Source: Mugil cephalus (taxonomy: Eukaryota > Chordata > Actinopteri > Mugiliformes > Mugilidae). Taken from it: DNA of 64,000 nt. Shown piece by piece: positions 10,950 to 22,714 of the stretch. The translations under genes and the position numbers were made by a program. The stretch covers positions 6,428,357-6,492,356 of the forward strand of contig NC_061789.1 of assembly GCF_022458985.1 (NCBI RefSeq). Direction: 5' to 3'. The notes under the pieces were generated by a model, which did no database searches, had not been told where the DNA came from, and was given only the letters and a program-made list of their open reading frames with translations. The number at the start of each line of letters is the position of its first letter. Within the stretch, counting starts at the first letter, position 1.

Positions 10950-12900
10950 GCTAGATTTGGAACATTAAGGACCTGAGTAAGAGATTGAGTGCCTAAATCT
11001 CTTCTTTGTCCTGTGTTAAGCATTTATTCATATTTAGTGTGTGTATGTGTGTGTGTTCAGCTATCTTTCTGAGAGTTTGAGTTTTAAAAGGCTGTTTGAG
11101 GGTTAAGACTCAGTTTTATGGTATGTGATTAGGGTTAGGACTAGGGTTAGGTGTTAACCCTAACCCCTAACCCTAAGTCAATGGATGTCCTCACAAAGAT
11201 AACCCTGTCTCTGTCCTGCATCACAGACGTCATAATACTACCTATCATGCTCCAAATGACAGATTTACATGAGCACAGAGTTGCATTACCGAAAGCAAAC
11301 ATATTTTTCATCTCGCAGCTCCAGTTGTCTGGTTGACATGCCGGTTTTGTCAGATTCTGCTGTTCTCAAGCCTTCCACTCTCATTTCAAACATGCAGGTG
11401 GTTCAAGTTCACTTCAGGTTAGTTAGTCTCTTTTTAAAAGTTCCCCTTGGGTTACAGCCCTATAATACAAATAATTGCCCTCCATATGTTCTGGTGTAGA
11501 CATTTAAATGCTTTTCAAAACTGCTGTTCCCGTCATGAATGTCTACTATCATTAGCAGGGATTTTTTTTGGCAGTGCTTGTTGTTGCATGTTAAAAAATA
11601 GTTGGTGTGTATCATAGACTGTATATAAATATGGACGACGCAAGTTTGGAGCAAAGTTTAACCAGGATCTTTGAGGCAAAAGTCTGGACAACATCCAAAT
11701 TAGTTTGGCCCATTTATTGTCAGGTAATTGAAATGTTGATAGCAGCGGCTTGGCTTGCATTTGCATCAATATCGGCGATACTAGCTATGTTTTTACTTGG
11801 TATCAGATCGTTACCAAATACTAGTGTAATAAAATAAAATAATTCACTATACCACATTTAGCATTATTGACTTATTGGTCTGATTCTGGTCACAGTTAAT
11901 AGGCTGCGTAGCAATACCTTTTTTAAAACGTAGAGCTAAAATCTGCTGTATTTTTCATTGCATTCTAGGTAAAAAGTCTGACCTTTATCAAAAGAATGAC
12001 CCAGACGGGGTGAAAACTAGCCGTTTCTATCAACATTTCAACTACCTGGCAGGAAATGACAAGAAATGTCCTGACTTTTGCTTCGTAGATTCCTCCGATA
12101 ACTTTTGGATTTGTTCTAACTAATTTGTAATAACTTTTGTCAGTTTATAAAATTCCAAATGTTTTTCACGGTCTGCCTGATTGGTACAGCCAAAGACACG
12201 ACAATAATTCACCATTTTCCACAATTGACTTCAGTCGGTGTGTTTTGTTTACCGTGCCGAGTGCCCCCAACATAGCGATTTCTGGACTGGTGATGCACCG
12301 TGAAAACCCTCTATAATAAAAACCTTCATTTAAAAAACGCATTTGTGTTTATTTGTGTTATCTTTGTCTTATATTTAAAGTAGTTTGGTGATCTGAAACA
12401 TTTAAGTGTGACAAACATGCAAAAAGAAAGAACGAAAGAAAGAAATCAGGAAGGGGGCCAACACTACACCACTGTAAATGAACCAGGCGTGAAACAGGTT
12501 CTGTTGCTTGGTTCCTGTCAATGATTCAGAAATTCAAAAATGAAACAAAACACACGAGGAACAGAAGTGGGCGATGGGTGCTACTCAAAAGAAATTAAAA
12601 CAAGCACAAGGAATAAATTTTAACCAAAGTTTCATTGTAGAGGCTAAGGCAAAAGTGAAAGCCACAATTATATACGGTCCATTCATCTTTTTAATCACAG
12701 CACAAACAGTGTGTGTGTTCGAAAACTGTTCCCCCCCCCAACAAGTTGCAACACCTGACTGCACATAGTTTGGCTCCCACTTATAAGTGATGAGTGATAA
12801 TTGGCTCCTACGACCACATCTAAGTCACATGGTTACCCACGGAATGAAATAAACGAGAATAATGTGTCTTGACACCGACTTCCAAGAAAGAAAAGAAGAA
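10950..12900. other. Intergenic: repeat pieces, no gene
   Basis: Between the lectin and the actinoporin-like gene. Holds a head-to-head telomere-like tract (11128-11175), a TAGACTGTATATAAATATGG repeat head (11617-11640), and a 64-bp block at 11755-11818 that returns at 13457-13520. I see no coding exon. Confidence 0.6.
11128..11175. repeat. Head-to-head telomere-like repeat
   Basis: TTAGGG-type units run up to about 11153 and then switch to the complementary AACCCTAACCCCTAACCCTA, giving an inverted junction with a three-base centre. Confidence 0.85.
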
Positions 12901-12920
12901 CAGGTTTTGCCCTCCATTCC

Positions 12921-12930
12921 CCATATAAGA
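12921..12930 (+). promoter_or_regulatory. TATA box of the actinoporin-like gene
   Basis: CATATAAGAA lies about 30 bp before a likely untranslated exon (about 12953-12999) that ends in a good donor (GGCAG then GTAGGT). The matching acceptor, AAAGCAG, is at 13799, 13 bp before the ATG. Confidence 0.5.
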
Positions 12931-13078
12931 AGAAAGCATTGCACACGCAGAACTTTCAGTTCTCCCCCGCAGGTGTCACACCCTACAAATAACAGGCAGG
13001 TAGGTCCTCATGTTGTCTTTGTGACTTGATTTATTCACTTAATTTTCATTTTGCAACGCTCCTTTTCTATTACTCTAA

Positions 13079-13121
13079 ACAACACATTGTGTTGCATGCT
13101 ACAACACATTGTGTTGCATGC
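13079..13121. repeat. Twofold 22-bp repeat with inner palindrome
   Basis: ACAACACATTGTGTTGCATG occurs twice in a row, separated by CT. Each unit holds the palindrome CAACACA/TGTGTTG. It lies in the first intron of the actinoporin-like gene. Confidence 0.8.
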
Positions 13122-13812
13122 CTTTTGTGTTGAAGATCTTGATTTGACATGGTACAAAGTTCATGGGAGCACAGCTTCTCTTCATATCTGTGCATCTGTA
13201 GTAAAAGATGGATATAGGCAGAGTTTAACAGTCAAATCCCAGCATCACAGCAGCATCGCACAGCTGGTACAGACGGCTATTGAAATGCATTGATACATGG
13301 AAGAGAAGACAATTACATCCACTTCTTTGGTGGAATTTTTTTTTTTGCTTATTTTGCTCAACTAATTACTGTTACTGTTACTGGCTTTATATTCCATTGT
13401 TGTTGTGTTGTTCACGTTGTTTTTATATTTTCGTTACGTTGTTCCTTTTTGTTATTTTGCATTTGCATCAATATCGGCGATACTAGCTATGTTTTTACTT
13501 GGTATCGGATCGATACCAAAATTCCCAGTGTCACCGACGCCTGATTTGTCCCAGTAGGGAAAGCTCAGACATACTTTTTAATGGTTCAGTTCCATTTTAG
13601 CCTGGACAGCGAGGCCACTATGTGGAACGTTTCCTATGTTTCCACTCTTTATGCTACGCTTAGTTTTTTAAATAATTTAATTGATGGTACCTTTATATAA
13701 ATGTTCTGTTGTAATTCCTTTGGTGTAATTTTTGATTCATAAATGATAAAATCAGTTATTGTTAAACAAACCATTATTGTTTGTTTAACATCAAAGCAGG
13801 TGCACCCCAGAG

Positions 13813-14455
13813 ATGGACCTCGGTGTAGGATTGGCTACAAACCTTCTGGAATCAGCGGTGTCAATCGGCATAAATGTCGCTGGTGTCTTACCAACAGATC
13901 GCAGCTGCATGGTGCACATTAAAAACCAGAGTTCCACCTACATTCTATGTAACCCCATGTAATTAACTTATGATACTCTGCATTTTCTTTTATACTGTTC
14001 AAGCAGCCCTCTTGAGTGTGCGCTTTCTTATTTGTAGTGTGCACACAGAGAGCGGACGTTGCTTCGTCCCTTTCCCGCCAACCATCAAACCGTCCGGAGA
14101 AGGGGACGCCTCGTTCGCCAAGCTTCCCAGCACGGCTCGAGGGTCTGTCGGCGTTGTCGCCTTAGATCTCCTCAACAAGTCTACCCAGCAGTCGGAAGAG
14201 AAAATGGCCATAATGTACAAGGTGCCGTTTGACCTCAAGAGGAAGTCGGTTGAATACGCGCTAGGAGTGTTCAAGTCAGACGCAAAGTGTGACCAAGGTC
14301 TTTTTCGTCAAATGTCCAAAACTACGAATGCAGCATTTGTCAGGGGCAAAGCTAAAGGCCCCAGTCTGACGTACAAAGGTGACAGCGTCACCATGAGTGC
14401 CACAATGTCAGACTGCCACACATCTTACATGAAGGTGCAAGTGACTGACAACTGA
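13813..14455 (+). CDS. Actinoporin-like pore-forming protein
   Basis: Two coding exons: 13813-13958 and 14038-14455 (TGA), joined across a 79-bp intron in matching phase; 564 nt, 187 aa. An untranslated exon (about 12953-12999) and TATA box lie upstream, and AATAAA is at 14509. Features of the fish actinoporin-like family: an N-terminal amphipathic stretch (residues 5-25), SGRCFVPFPPTIKPSGEG, STARGSVGV, then IMYKVPFDLKR ahead of ALGVF, CDQGLF, FVRGKAKGP and a final ATMSDCHTSYMKVQV strand. Known sea-anemone members bind lipid head groups through an aromatic patch and form pores. Here the usual VPYDYNLYSNW-like patch is degraded (VPFDLKRKSVEY), so lipid choice may differ. There is no clear signal peptide. 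Fish roles are poorly known. Confidence 0.85.
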
Positions 14456-14508
14456 GGAAACCTTTCTAGCGAAGAATCTGCACTTTGGTAATTTTGAATG
14501 TATGTGAA

Positions 14509-14514
14509 AATAAA
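14509..14514 (+). terminator. Poly(A) signal of the actinoporin-like gene
   Basis: AATAAA, 54 bp after the stop codon, giving a very short 3' UTR. Confidence 0.6.
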
Positions 14515-15130
14515 AGTGTGTTGGAAAACTTTACATGACTTTAACTTGTGTGCACCACTAAACCTAGTGTTTCTACATAGGATTTCTACGCAGAAATATG
14601 AAATCAAAGCAGAATTCAAATTGAGCCCCTGCTCCAAAACGAGACAGCCTACAACCTTAATTTCTAAAAACGAAAGAATGTCAAAAGCGTGACACTGAAT
14701 TCTCTTTCGCATTGTTCGAATGGACGAGATGATCGGGAAGGAACCAGGAAGTTGAAGTTGGTGTCACATTCCTGCAGCTCACAATAGATAGACGTGACCT
14801 ACAATTTCTATTCAGTTTCAATGACGCTGAAAGACAGGTAGGGTCAGTGTTCCCCAGATGGGAAATCAAGAAATGTCACACTGTCGCTTTAAAATGATCG
14901 TATTTTGACCCAAACTATTGCACGAACTAAAACAACTTGAAAAAAAATAAAAAATAATAATAACACGATAATAACATGATAATTATTGTATATACTGCAT
15001 CTAGCAACACTGGGTATGGGTTAAAGAAATTAACATTTATGTTGCATTCATAGAATTAACATATCTATATCTATATAACTGCTCTATTTAGAAGCCGGTC
15101 AAAAAAAAAAAAAAAAAAAGCTAGGAGGAA
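14515..15130. other. Intergenic: nothing seen
   Basis: AT-rich stretch between two converging genes, with a poly(A) run at 15102-15119. I see no exon. Confidence 0.6.
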
Positions 15131-15157
15131 GACAACTCCAGCAACAAATCGAGAAGG

Positions 15158-15163
15158 TTTATT
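15158..15163 (-). terminator. retsat: Poly(A) signal of retsat
   Basis: AATAAA on the minus strand, about 385 bp after the retsat stop codon. Confidence 0.55.
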
Positions 15164-15547
15164 CTTATACAAAGTCAAATGAGGTAAAATGTACAAACAA
15201 GGACAGAGTGAGAGGCCCCCTGTAAATGTCCGGCCCACATCCTCTAAAAGCTTGTTGGGAAACTGCAACCAAAAAAAAAGAGAATAACGAGAAAAACGGG
15301 ACCGGAGCTGACATGTCAACACCGTATGAAACAATCTCAAAAGGTTAATGACATTAGACTGAATGAGTCTGAGTCTACGGAGATCAATATCATACCGTAC
15401 TTTTAAATTTAAAAATAATAATGATAGAAAAAAACTGTTTGACATCCTGTAAAATCTCATCTCTGCATACATTATTATTGGTTTGAAGCTTTCTCCCTGT
15501 TTGACAAGGACCTCGTTCCTTATCCACACCTTGAGGTGCATCAGATG

Positions 15548-18500
15548 CTACTGGGTCACCTTCTGAGAGGCTTGTTTACGTTTGAGGCGGGTCTTCAGGG
15601 CCAGAAGGTCAATGTAGAGGATCTGATTGAGGACCGCCGAAGCACACAGCAGTCCACCGTGCAGCGCACCAGCCATGCCGTTGCAGAATACATCCTGACC
15701 TGCACACATTAACAGGAACGCTGAGGGTTTTCACACAGAGTGTCCACACACAGCTGTAACCTGATTTCAGCCACACGCTGATTTCCCTGAAATGTTTTTT
15801 TGCATATGCAAAGGCAAGTTCCTGGATAATTTGGGAACATGTCTAGAATAACAATGCCAAGAAGATGACATGCTGTATATATTATGTTCTTGCTTGGTTC
15901 GTGTCGTTCTCTATAGTAATTTCACCTGTCAAGTAGAGCCCTTTGATCGGCGTCTGTGGCCGCGTCTTAGCCACCGTTTCCGGGATGAAGCGTTCCAAGT
16001 TGTGTTCGGCACTGTACATCTCACCTCTCGAAGCACCCAAATAGTGGACATTAGTTAGAGGGGTGGCGGCATCTACCATTACCACCTGAACGTACACACA
16101 CATACACAACATACAAATGCTGTATTTGTGGAAAGTAAAGTAAATTCATCTCACATAGCTGATATAGCCCATTTTATACCAAAACACAACACTGACTGTT
16201 CAGCCTATGAAGTTGAATAATATTCACCCTCCTTTTAGTTCTCTTTTGGTCTCCACCAGCTTCAGATGAACATACCTAGCGCTCTGGCTTTTTGTTGCCG
16301 ACTTTCTCAGCTGTTTGGTGCTTAGCAGGTAGCATACAGTCTGATGCAGTTTTGTTTGTGTTGCCTAAAAGAGCTTACCATATGAGATTTAATGGAACTG
16401 GCAACCAAAACAATGAGCTAAAAGTGACCAAAAACACAGAAAAAAAGATAAACTAGTCCCTATTTCAAAGAGTCACCTAATGAATAATATTCGTTCTCCT
16501 TTTAGCGCTCTTTTGGTCTCCACCAGCTTCAGAGGAAGACACCTAGCTCTCTTGTTTGTTGCTAACTTTGCTAGTTGTTTGGTGTAATATAATTCACTCT
16601 CCTTTTTGCTCTCCTTTGGTCTCCACCAGCTTCAGAGCCCCACTTAGCCCTCTTGTTTGTTGCTAACTTTATTAGCTTTTGATGCAGGTAGCATTGACTT
16701 TGTGTTTAATGCTACCTGTAATTAGTCCAACAGTGAAAGAAAGAGCACACCTGTATGCAAACATCAGCACATACCTTGTCTCGCACTTGAGGGAAAATGG
16801 TCAGCGCCCATTCTAGCAGCTCTTGGGCCATGCTGTTTTTCAGATCCAGGTAGTCCTGTCCCCTCTTGCCAAGCTTCGATCCCTCCCATTCCTCAAACCA
16901 TTCGTAGCGAGCCATGGTTAACAACGTCATACAGGACTTACCTGTAACACAAATGTTTCAGACTTGCAGCAAAGCACCAACCCATCCCAAACAACCCAAT
17001 ACTCATTTTGTAGCCAGTTGACTCTGCAAGACACTGGTTTTACAAACTGGATAAGACGTGTTGTTAGCCAAAGGTCATATCAGGCAAACTTGAGGTGTAT
17101 GATAGAGCTTGTTTGCCGAAGTTTATACTCTGGCAAACCTTTAGGTAAAACTGAATATATGTCAAGCCGAGAAGGTACTATAAAGTAAAACTGAACAGGA
17201 AATCGCATTAGAGGAATGCCACATGCAACCTAAGGAAGAGGAGATTCAAATAGAAAGGGGTTCAAGAAAACTATGTCTTCAGTAAGGGTTAGGGTGATCA
17301 TGACAGGTGGTAAAATCACAACGGTGGAAGGCACTAGATTTGTCTCTCAGCCAGCCAGCAGGTACATCCTACTTTTGAGAGCTTGTGAATGTGATTTACC
17401 TGGGTGTCTGATGTTAGCGGTTGGATCTTTAGCAGATGGGAAGGTGATAAACATCATAGGAATGTTCCCTAAGACCTGCTCTCTGCCCAGAGAGCAGTAT
17501 TTCTCAATACTTCATAGACAAAGACAAAAAAGACAGAAAAATATATCAGTTAAATCCATATATTGCAAAATACAAAAAAACACAGTTATGATAGTATTGT
17601 ATAGTATATTTATAGTATATTTCCTGAACTGTTAAGCACTGAATCAATGAAAGTAACTCTAGAAGAAAGACAAAAAATACAATTGAGTTAATTTGAATGA
17701 ACCAGATGAAATCAAGAATGGAAACGAAGAGGAAGAGGAGTTTAAAGAGACAAGCAGAGAAAGGGATAAAAATGTAGATGCAGAACCTACAGCGAGTCCA
17801 AGTCATTGTCTTTATACATCCAGAAGTTGGTGGAAACGATGCCCAGTTCCTCTTTGGTTCCATCCAAACCAACAAAGACCAAGAAGGACCCCATACCAGG
17901 ACGCACCATACCCAGCAGTGACCGGACCTCTACACACACACACACAAATAGAGGTCACAAATACCACTATGTTGTAGGACAAACAAGACAAAAATCCGAC
18001 ATGCAGTGGCAGTCAGACAAGTCCACTCACCCGGCTTGTCCTGGATATACCGAGGTAGAAACTTTTGGAAAGTGTTGAAGATTCCAGCATTTGAAATGAC
18101 AACAGGGGCATGGATCTCAATCTCTTCTTGTCCTTTAAGCACCGTTACACCTAATACATATACACACAGTGTTCAGTTAAAAAACATATCCATTATCACA
18201 TTTCAAAACACCAGTTTACTAGAGACCTAAGGAACTGAACAAGGTGAGGACACTGTCTCGGTCTTACTCACCATATGCCTCTCCCTTGTGGTTGAGGAGG
18301 ATTTGTCGTACAGGAGCCCGGACCAGCACTGCTCCACCTGCCTGCTCAATGACTGGGATGATGTGAAAGGCAAACTCACTGGCGCCCCCGCGAGGGTAGT
18401 ACGCACCACGCTTGTAGTGATGAAGAAGGAGAGCGTTGATGAGAAAGCTGGACTCCTTAGGAGGGACACCTGCAAAAAAGGGTGGCGATAATGGACTGTG

Positions 18501-21500
18501 AAGAGCGTGTATGGTGGTCATACATAATATCTGTGACAATGTGCATTTGTGTGTGTGTGTGTGTCCAGCACCATAGAAGAGGTAGGCGGACAGCGCCTGC
18601 AGGTCCTTATTCTGTGTGAGGCGGGACATCATTTCCGAATGGTTGGTCGTGGCTAGGTTGAAAACTGAAGACATGCGATATAATAGGCCTGTCCTAACCA
18701 AAAAGTTAACCAGCCCGTATGGTATAATCTTCAAGATGGCGATTAGTGGCGTCCTCTTTGAGGCTAGCTGCAAGAGGACACCAATTCACATTTATTAGTG
18801 GGGTTAGGGTCAACAGAAATGCATTTGAAGTATATTGTAGTACAGACGCCTTTGTACACAACTGTCAAAACAGCATCCAGTCATTTTCAATGTGAGCAAA
18901 GCAGTCGGTCTGGTGGAAGGTATACAACTTTAAATGAATCATAAAGTGAAACATACACTCAACTAGCTACTTTAGTAGGTACACCTTGCTATTAAAATGG
19001 TGGATCCCCTTTTGCCTTCAGAACTTCCTTAATTCTTTGTGGCATACTTTCAACAAGGTGCTGGAAACATTCCTCAAAGATTTTGGTCCATATTGACATG
19101 ATAGCATCCCACAGTTGCTGCAGATTTGTTGGCTGCACATCTATGATGAGAATCTCCCGTTCCACCACATCCCAAAGGTGCTCTATTGGATTGAGATCTA
19201 GTGACTGTGAAGGCCATTGAAGTACAGTGAATTCATTGTCATGTTTAAGAAACCAGTTTGAGATGATATGAGCTTCGTGACATAGTGCATTATCCTGCTG
19301 GAAGTAGCCGTCAGAAGATGGCTTCACTGTGGTCATAAAGGGATGGACATGGTCAGCAACAATACTCAGGTAGGCTGTGGCATTTAAACTATGCTCAGTT
19401 TGTACTAAAGGCCCCAAAGTGTGCCAAGAAAATATCTCCCACATCATTACACCATCACCAGCAGCCTGAACCGTTGATACACGGCAGGATGGATCCATGC
19501 TTTCATGTTGTTGAAATTCTGACCCTGCCATCTGAATGTCACAGCTGAAATCAAGACTCGTCAGACCAGGCAACATTTTTCCAATCTTCTCTTGTCCAGT
19601 TTTGGTGAGCCTGTGTGAACTGTAGTCACAGTTGCCTGTTCTTAGCAGACAGGAGTGGCATCCGGCCTGGTTTTCTGCTGCTGTAGCCCATCTTCTTCAG
19701 GGTTGGACGTGTTGTGCGTTCAGAGATGGTATTCTATATTCCTTGGTTGTAACGTGTGGTTATTTGAGTTACTGCTGCTTTTCTATCATCTCCAACCAGT
19801 CTGCCCATTCTCCTCTGACCTCTCACATTAACAAGACATTTTCATCCAACTGCAACTCACTGGATATTTTCTATTTTTCAGACCATTCTGTGTCCCAGTA
19901 GATCAGCAGTTCCTGAAATACTAGACCAACTCTGGCACCAGTAACCATACCCAAATTCAAAGTCACTTAAATCCCCCTTTCTTCCCCATTCTGATGCTCG
20001 GTTTTAACTTAAGCGAGTTATCTTGATCACCTCTACATGCCTAAAAGCATTGAACTGCAGACATGTGATTGGCTAGTTACCTATTTGTGTTAAGCAATTA
20101 AAAGGTGCACCTATAAAGTGGCTGTTGGATGTATTTATGGTGTATAAATGAACCTCAAAGTTGGGATGTAATGTATGTTATTTTTTTTTCTGTTTTAACC
20201 AGAAACACAAAGTTGGTGTCATCTGCATAGCAATGAACAATGGTAATGAGCTGTGGCAGTAAAAATAGACACAAAAAAGTGGCAAATTTGAGTCAGGTGT
20301 CGCTCCACATGTTAATTGTGCAATTGCTCAAACATTCCATCAGGATTTTAATCCTCCCTCTTGATTTACCTTCATCAGTCTCATGAATTCATCAATGGCC
20401 TCTTCTTCTCCTGGGAACTGCTTCTTCAGGTTAGCTGCCATCTCAGTCTTCCCAGAATGTATATGATACTCCCTGAGTGTGACAAGATGCAATGACGTAA
20501 GATGATTGATGCAATCCAATGCCGCATTGACGAGTAAGGACATCTTGCACATGTAAGATGTTAATGACTCCACAAGAGTAGATGACAAAAAATGACAAAA
20601 AGAAAAGAATGAAACTCTGAAAGAAAGTCGTCCCACCTGCGTTGCTCAGGCTGACCCAGGATCAGCTTATCATAGAGCTGATCCAGCTTTGTGAACTGCA
20701 GCTGTCCCTCTGTGATCTGATCCAAAGCAATCTTCAGCATGCTGTTCTCATGGAGCTGCCCCAGGTAATGGATACCTGATGGTGGTAGCAGTGTGTCTCA
20801 TTTCATTTATTCGTATAGCACCAAATCACAACAAACTGCACGCCATCTTGAGGTACTACACACAGTAACGTCCAGATCTTTCTCAATATTGCAGAGAGAT
20901 CAAGCACTTTTCTTGAAATGTAAAGGAAACATCTCTCTTATGACTTTCTGTATGTTCATACAGCTGCAGCTTCAGGAAACAACATTTTCTGCGTATTGTG
21001 TTTTGCAACGTACCCACATCAAACTCAAATCCCTTATTCTGGAAAGTGTGCGTGCAACCTCCAGCCTGATCATGTTGTTCCACAACTAAAACCTTCTTCC
21101 CGGCTTTGGACAAAAGCGCCGCTGCCGTCAAACCTCCCACGCCGCTGCCGATCACCACCGCATCCAAATCGGCGGGAACACGATCCACTCGAAACCCTGC
21201 AGGGAAAAAACTTTTACGGCGCAGTCTGGTGGAACATTGTTTGTTGTCCTACAGGATCTATCATACGCCACGGTTTAAGTATCTATATATCCATAACGAA
21301 TCATTACAAAAAGAGACAAACATGATGTGTTGCTTTTAGCAGGAAAAAAAGTTCTGGTCTTATCAGAGTGATGAAAATGAATAATCGGGGAACACTGGCG
21401 CAGACCTTTACGCTCATACATCTATTTCAAGTAATTCCACAGATCAAGTTATAAAAAAAAAAGAAAAGAGGTTATGTCAAAGGATAATCAAGATAATAGC

Positions 21501-21892
21501 GATTTGTCCTAAATATCAACATCAAATCAAATGGTAAAAGTCCCATGCAGCCTTAAAAAGTTACAACTAATAATTATTTCTTGTTGAACTTGGTACTATA
21601 TGCATACATTCATATTTATACACTTATTTTTATGGTGGTGGTTTTATCCTCTTTTGTAGAACCTTAATCCAATTGTATATTTTATAGTCTAATTATTATT
21701 ATTAATATTATTTTAGTATTTTTTACCTTTTTTCAGCCTGGCGTCCCTCTGTTTGCTGTCAGTGACCAGAGGCCCCGGTGGCCTCAGGCACATCTCGCTG
21801 AACACCGTGTAGCGTTGGCCGGTGACCAGTAAGAAGGCAACGACTAAGGCCAGCAGCACGCAGCCCAGCACTCCAAGCAGCCACCACCACAT
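15548..21892 (-). CDS. retsat: All-trans-retinol 13,14-reductase (retinol saturase)
   Basis: FAD-dependent enzyme that saturates the 13-14 double bond of all-trans-retinol; an ER/nuclear-membrane protein. Twelve exons in gene order: 21892-21727, 21196-21014, 20775-20637, 20472-20370, 18767-18572, 18469-18272, 18150-18031, 17929-17791, 17509-17400, 16941-16775, 16085-15926, 15699-15548 (TAG). The sum is 1833 nt, 610 aa, the length of human RETSAT, with all phases consistent. The N-terminus [18 protein letters not shown] is a signal/anchor helix. The dinucleotide-binding site VVIGSGVGG is at residues 69-77, with the acidic partner in VLVVEQ at 91-96. Family marks: [44 protein letters not shown] and the C-terminal [20 protein letters not shown]. 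Intact reading frame; introns contain transposons. Confidence 0.97.
16215..16705. repeat. Degenerate tandem repeat in retsat intron 10
   Basis: Three units starting near 16217, 16483 and 16585 share TATTC, CTCTTTTGGTCTCCACCAGC, TTCAGA, CTCTTGTTTGTTGCTAACTT and GTTTGGTG or AGCTTTTG. Unit 1 is longer (it carries extra sequence at 16340-16480). Confidence 0.75.
18955..20132 (-). mobile_element. Old Tc1/mariner-type element (DD36E) in retsat intron 4
   Basis: Inverted ends: ACTCAACTAGCTACTTTAGT then AGGTACACCTT on the left, AAGGTGCACCTATAAAGTGG then CTGTTGGA on the right. The minus strand keeps an open frame of about 190 codons (18992-19576) coding the C-terminal half of the transposase. It has [34 protein letters not shown] and a conserved C-end. 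I count 36 residues between the second Asp (QQD) and the Glu (PIE), a DD36E spacing, known for the Incomer group of Tc1/mariner. The N-terminal half (19577-19980) is broken by stops. Same strand as retsat. Confidence 0.85.
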
Positions 21893-22440
21893 AGCAGGAG
21901 AGAGCGTTGGAGCCTACCAAACAGCACTGACGACAGGGTGGAGATTAGATGGAGCAGCGGCGAGTGGAAAAGAGAGAAGAAGAAGCAGGAGGTTGGGACA
22001 AAGCTGGGTGAAAGAAAGTGGAAAGCCATACAACAAGGTTTTCCCCTAATAAGAACCAGGAGAAGGTTGAAATGGTGGGTGGAGTTAATAAAAGAGTAAA
22101 AGGGATACACAACATGTGACATTTTTGGAAACTCTTCATCTGGAATTAAGCGAGCGGATAATGAATTCTCCATGACAAGAACATGAGACAAGTGGAGAAG
22201 AGAGAGCTGGTTGTTCTCCAGACCAGAGTCCTTCACAGTGGTGTACGATTCCCAAAAACAAAAAAGCTGCGTTGTTGCTCATTACTGCACTGCTGTAGGG
22301 CGGATGTGTTTTTACTCACTGTGCAGTTGAAACCCATCGTGGTTCCAATTCATGACTGCGGATGAAGATGCCGTCAGAGGTAAAATGCTGTGTGAAACTT
22401 GAAGGTCATACGTTGCGTCGCTGCAACTTGACTCGAGGAC
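21893..22440. other. retsat 5' flank
   Basis: Directly upstream of the retsat ATG on the minus strand; it should hold the 5' UTR and promoter. No TATA box or other clear signal is seen, as is common for housekeeping genes. Confidence 0.5.
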
Positions 22441-22462
22441 TCTGAGCACTAGGGTTTTAGGA

Positions 22463-22714
22463 CAGGGGTATCAAACTTGATTTAGTTTGGGGGTGATAAG
22501 AAGCAAGCTGGACCAATAAGATGACAGCATAATAACCCATAAGTAATGACTACTCCAGATTTCTTTCTATTTGTTTTAGTGCAAAAAAGAATAAGTAAAT
22601 TAGTAGAATATTTACATTTAATAAACTATCCTATCTTCATTGAAATATTGCAGTCTTCAGATTAGACACCCCGGCGGACCTCGTTTGACCCGCGGGCCGC
22701 ATATTTGACACCTG
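22463..22714. mobile_element. hAT-type-looking MITE, 252 bp
   Basis: Ends in inverted CAGGGGTATCAAACTTGA / ATATTTGACACCTG and contains GGACCAATAAGATGACAGCA, TTTGTTTTAGTGCAAAAAA and CCGCGGGCCGCAT, a repeat widespread in teleosts. A fragment of the same family lies at 37613-37725 (GGGCCGGACCAGTAACATAA, TTTGTTTTAGTGCAAAG). Confidence 0.7.

Noticed and set aside
18264-18773. Single 169-codon minus frame in retsat
   Set aside because: It reads through the intron between 18470 and 18571; true exons end at 18572 and start at 18469, with correct splice sites and phase.
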